Assembly (NCBI GenBank): GCA_017477005.1
Contig: JAFUXY010000265.1
Location: 1-16,901, forward strand
Direction of reading: 5' to 3'
Origin: Lachnospiraceae bacterium
Lineage (GTDB): Bacteria; Bacillota; Clostridia; Lachnospirales; Lachnospiraceae
Length of the DNA stretch: 16,901 bases
A program made the translations under genes and the position numbers. This document shows, piece after piece, positions 14,556-16,901 of this stretch; position 1 is the first letter of the stretch, and each line of letters begins with the position of its first letter. The notes under the pieces were generated by a model. It saw only the letters and a list, made by a program, of their open reading frames with translations. It searched no databases and was not told the origin of the DNA.

Positions 14556-15053
14556 TCATCCTTCATTCTCTAATGCTGCAACAAGAGCCTGCTGTTCTTC
14601 ATCGGCGAGCGTCACAATTGAATTTCCTCCAATGATTTCCTTTACATACGAATAGCAGCCCTCGCGAGAATGCACCACATTCAAAATAAATCCATCATCC
14701 TTGTCTGTCAGCATACACAATGTAAAAGAGAGTTTTCCGCCCAGTTCTTGCAATGCATCGTATTTGATCAAACCAAATTTGCGGAAATTCTGTTTTGATT
14801 TGCGATGCAGCGTGTCTACATCTCTTTCATTGTTTGCATTGGCCTCGATCAGATGATCTACCTGATTCAATCGTTCAACCAGTGTATCTTCCAACGATTT
14901 TCCATCATTTCCCTGCATAAATGCTTCATAAGCCTTGCGCAGCTTTCTTTGTCTCACGGCGTTGATCAGCATTACTATAATAAGAAGAAACACCAATCCA
15001 GCCAACCCTATTACCACATAATCTGTATCTATTCCAAGGTAATACTCAATCAT
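14556..15053 (-). CDS. DUF4446 family membrane protein behind parB
   Basis: 165 residues: one N-terminal membrane helix (about 13-33, VVIGLAGLVFLLIIVMLINAV), a coiled-coil stretch (KLRKAYEAFMQGNDGKSLEDTLVERLNQVDHLIE), then a soluble domain with FRKFGLIKYDALQELGGKLSFTLCMLTDKDDGFILNVVHSREGCYSYVKEI. The KxGxxxYDAxxxxGGxLSFxLxLLD core and the S-x-YxKxI end are the marks of DUF4446, commonly found right after parB in Firmicutes. GGGAG lies six bases before the ATG and the gap from parB is 18 bases. The role is unknown; a membrane-linked part in chromosome segregation or cell division is guessed only from its neighbours. Confidence 0.88.
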   Translation of the reverse strand: MIEYYLGIDTDYVVIGLAGLVFLLIIVMLINAVRQRKLRKAYEAFMQGNDGKSLEDTLVERLNQVDHLIEANANNERDVDTLHRKSKQNFRKFGLIKYDALQELGGKLSFTLCMLTDKDDGFILNVVHSREGCYSYVKEIIGGNSIVTLADEEQQALVAALENEG

Positions 15054-15071
15054 TGATAACTCCCATTCTAT

Positions 15072-15959
15072 TTATGCCAACCCATCAAACATTCCCAACA
15101 GTGTATTCAGCGAATCAGATGAATAATATTCGATTTCAATTTTTCCTCGTTGATTGTCCTTTGCACGAATGCTGACCTTTGTTCCAAAAATAACCTTTAA
15201 TTTTTCTTCCTGTTCGGCGATCACTGCTGCCAGCGTGGGGTCTACTGCTTCCTTTTCTTTTTCCGTCCCCTGCGAATCCTGATTTTGTTGGAGTCGTTTT
15301 ACTTCCTTTTCTACTTCGCGGACAGAGAGCTTTTTGTCTAGTACCTGTTGCGCAAACTCATATTGCTTTTCATTGTCTGCAATGCCGAGAATAGCTCTGG
15401 CATGTCCGGTGCTAATCAAATCTTCTGCCAGCATTTGCTGCACTCTTTCATCCAGCTTTAGAAGCCGCATCGAATTGGCCACTGCTGCCCGGCTTTTATT
15501 CACTCTTTCGGCAATCTCGTCCTGTTTTAGATGAAATTCTTCAAGAAGACGTTTATAGGCTTGCGCTTCTTCAATCGGATTCAGATCTTCCCGCTGAATA
15601 TTTTCAATCAAAGATATCTCTACTATTTCCTGTTCAGATGCATCTTTGATTATCACAGGAATTTCTGTCAATCCTGCCATTTTTGCAGCGCGCCATCGGC
15701 GCTCGCCTGCTATGATCTCATAATACCCTTCTCGCTGTTTGACCAACAATGGAGAAATAATACCGAACTGTTTGATATTTTCAGAGAGTTCAAACAAACT
15801 GTCTTCATTGAACGTCTTCCGCGGCTGCTTGCGGTTTGGTTCGATCATATTGATATTGAGGGTTTGCTCTCCGCCTTCTATTTTTTCTTTTGGTTTTGTC
15901 TCCCCTGGGATAAGAGCCCCCAACCCCTTTCCCAACCCACCAATTTTTTTTGCTGCCAT
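15072..15959 (-). CDS. parB: Chromosome-partitioning protein ParB (Spo0J)
   Basis: A 295-residue DNA-binding CTPase that loads at parS sites, spreads along DNA and recruits SMC. Residues 1-19 (GGLGKGLGALI) hold the ParA-stimulating basic tail; the CTP-binding domain shows GERRWR (85-90) and ENIQRE (119-124); a helix-turn-helix follows (about 140-165, QDEIAERVNKSRAAVANSMRLLKL); a charged linker and the C-terminal dimerisation domain end the protein. All parts are intact. The start has GGGAG upstream and lies 15 bases after parA. No parS copy (TGTTTCACGTGAAACA type) was found by eye in this window. Confidence 0.97.
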   Translation of the reverse strand: MAAKKIGGLGKGLGALIPGETKPKEKIEGGEQTLNINMIEPNRKQPRKTFNEDSLFELSENIKQFGIISPLLVKQREGYYEIIAGERRWRAAKMAGLTEIPVIIKDASEQEIVEISLIENIQREDLNPIEEAQAYKRLLEEFHLKQDEIAERVNKSRAAVANSMRLLKLDERVQQMLAEDLISTGHARAILGIADNEKQYEFAQQVLDKKLSVREVEKEVKRLQQNQDSQGTEKEKEAVDPTLAAVIAEQEEKLKVIFGTKVSIRAKDNQRGKIEIEYYSSDSLNTLLGMFDGLA

Positions 15960-15974
15960 AGATTTCTCTCCCTT

Positions 15975-16742
15975 TTACTTTCCTCTGGCAATCACTTCTT
16001 TGGCAAGATTGCGATAACTCTCTGCTCCCGTCGAACGGGAATCGTACAAATGAATCGGCAGGCCATGAGACGGTGCCTCCGCCAGTCGAACATTCCTTGG
16101 AATAATCGTATTATAAATTCGAGCATTCAAATTTTCTTTCACCGTGTCTATCACTTCAGCGGACAGCTTTGTCCTCGCATCGTACATGGTAAATAACACT
16201 CCTTCGATTACCAGTTTGTCGTTCAGTCGTTCATGTACAAGCTCTATTGTCCGGATCAACTGTGCGATTCCTTCCAATGCATAATATTCGCATTGGATGG
16301 GAACCAAAATACTGTCCGCCGTCGTCATTGCGTTCACAGTCAGCATATTGAGCGCTGGCGGGCAGTCAATCATGATATAGTCATAATCATCCCGAATATA
16401 GTCTACTGCATTTTTCAAAATGTATTCTTTTTCCGGAATACCCAAAAGCTCAATCTCGGCTCCGGCCAAATCGACGTTGGACGGAATCATTTGCATACCT
16501 GAAATGGTTTCTATATCTTGGATGCTTTCTCGAATTGTGCATTGATCCAGCATCAAATCATACACTGAATTCGACAACTCCATTTTTTCCAATCCAAATC
16601 CGCTCGTTGTATTTCCCTGCGGATCCAAGTCAATCACCAATACTTTTTTTCCGGCCTCTGCTAGACAGGCTGAAAGGTTGATGGCTGTGGTCGTTTTTCC
16701 AACACCACCCTTCTGATTTGCAATTGCTATTATCTTCCCCAT
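15975..16742 (-). CDS. parA: Chromosome-partitioning ATPase ParA (Soj)
   Basis: 255 residues. The deviant Walker A motif KGGVGKTTT (11-19) with both lysines marks the ParA/MinD family; DLDPQGN, the DCPPALNMLTVNA switch and VPIQCEYYALEG complete the fold. It binds ATP, dimerises on DNA and works with ParB; in Bacillus-type cells it also tunes DnaA. The ATG at 16742 with AAGGA nine bases upstream is the family start. The frame stays open upstream to 16841, but that stretch contains the promoter and would add 33 residues foreign to the family. First gene of the parA-parB-DUF4446 operon. Confidence 0.97.
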   Translation of the reverse strand: MGKIIAIANQKGGVGKTTTAINLSACLAEAGKKVLVIDLDPQGNTTSGFGLEKMELSNSVYDLMLDQCTIRESIQDIETISGMQMIPSNVDLAGAEIELLGIPEKEYILKNAVDYIRDDYDYIMIDCPPALNMLTVNAMTTADSILVPIQCEYYALEGIAQLIRTIELVHERLNDKLVIEGVLFTMYDARTKLSAEVIDTVKENLNARIYNTIIPRNVRLAEAPSHGLPIHLYDSRSTGAESYRNLAKEVIARGK

Positions 16743-16799
16743 AATTTGTATTCCTTCTTTCGTCTCTTCGTTCTTCTTTTGAAATTCGTATCGTTCTAT

Positions 16800-16828
16800 A
16801 TTATACGGTGCGATCTGTGCTTCTGCAA
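16800..16828 (-). promoter_or_regulatory. Candidate promoter of the parA operon
   Basis: Minus strand: TTGCAG (16823-16828), 17-base spacer, perfect TATAAT (16800-16805). The leader would be about 50 bases. The -35 box is weak, but the position just after an upstream terminator fits. Confidence 0.55.
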
Positions 16829-16849
16829 GAGTTTTCATCATAGAAATTC

Positions 16850-16880
16850 AAAAAACGCTATCTCTGGCTAAGAGATAGCG
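16850..16880 (-). terminator. Terminator of the off-window gene upstream of parA
   Basis: CGCTATCTCT (16856-16865) and AGAGATAGCG (16871-16880) form a perfect 10-bp stem with a 5-base loop. On the minus strand six Ts follow directly. It ends transcription of a gene located to the right of the window. Confidence 0.9.
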
Positions 16881-16901
16881 TCTTTGAGTTTTTCTACATA
16901 A

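Noticed and set aside
15531..16196. Long plus-strand frame (221 residues), and similar ones at 5587-6195 and 9935-10495
   Set aside because: They lie antisense to parB/parA, the Na/Pi transporter and secA, have no ribosome sites and give low-quality proteins rich in C, H and F.
16743..16841. N-terminal extension of ParA by 33 residues
   Set aside because: The stretch contains a TATAAT promoter box, and ParA proteins start at the MGKIIAIANQKGGVGKT segment.
14400..16901. parS sites near parAB
   Set aside because: No sequence close to the TGTTTCACGTGAAACA consensus was seen on reading the window; sites may lie outside it.

Overview
The window reads as a piece of a low-to-mid GC Gram-positive chromosome, most likely a member of the Clostridia and probably the Lachnospiraceae. 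The evidence is the family set: a DUF3881 protein, which I know essentially from Lachnospiraceae; a DUF4446 protein directly behind ParA-ParB; strong AGGAGG-type ribosome sites; and TTG and GTG start codons offered at several genes. Every gene and tRNA I can support lies on the minus strand, so the text below follows transcription from high to low coordinates.

Right end, 16880 to 14503: a terminator of an off-window gene, then a promoter and the chromosome segregation operon parA-parB-DUF4446, closed by an AT-rich hairpin with a T-run.

14476 to 10715: a tight six-gene operon. It holds DUF3881, a secreted barnase-type ribonuclease with a hexapeptide-repeat stalk, an unrecognised 46-residue protein, the barstar-type inhibitor, a YlmH-type S4 RNA-binding protein and a UDP-glucuronate 4-epimerase-like sugar epimerase. 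The 46-codon gene between toxin and inhibitor has a very good ribosome site.

10674 to 2666: a promoter with a roughly 100-base leader, then secA, a methyl-accepting chemotaxis protein, a Na/Pi cotransporter-PhoU protein, a HIT nucleotide hydrolase, a 55-residue hypothetical protein and coaBC. Gaps are short, so these look co-transcribed although their roles are mixed: protein export, chemotaxis, phosphate, nucleotide hygiene and coenzyme A synthesis.

2638 to 2032: a consensus promoter and a tRNA cluster in the order Ser(GCT), Cys(GCA), a 3'-truncated Arg(CCT), then an intact but very different Arg(CCT), ending in a strong hairpin terminator. The broken tRNA beside a same-anticodon replacement suggests an old integration or recombination junction near 2196.

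1996 to 1: accessory-looking genes. They are a two-gene operon (an 80-residue unknown protein and a retropepsin-like aspartic protease, joined by an ATGA overlap), an orphan RelB/DinJ-type antitoxin with a palindrome beside its promoter and no toxin, and the N-terminal third of an MBOAT O-acyltransferase that runs off the left edge. No integrase, transposase or CRISPR array is visible.

The best candidates for something undescribed are the ribonuclease/46-residue protein/barstar module, the retropepsin two-gene operon, and the tRNA-Arg junction that may delimit the accessory region.
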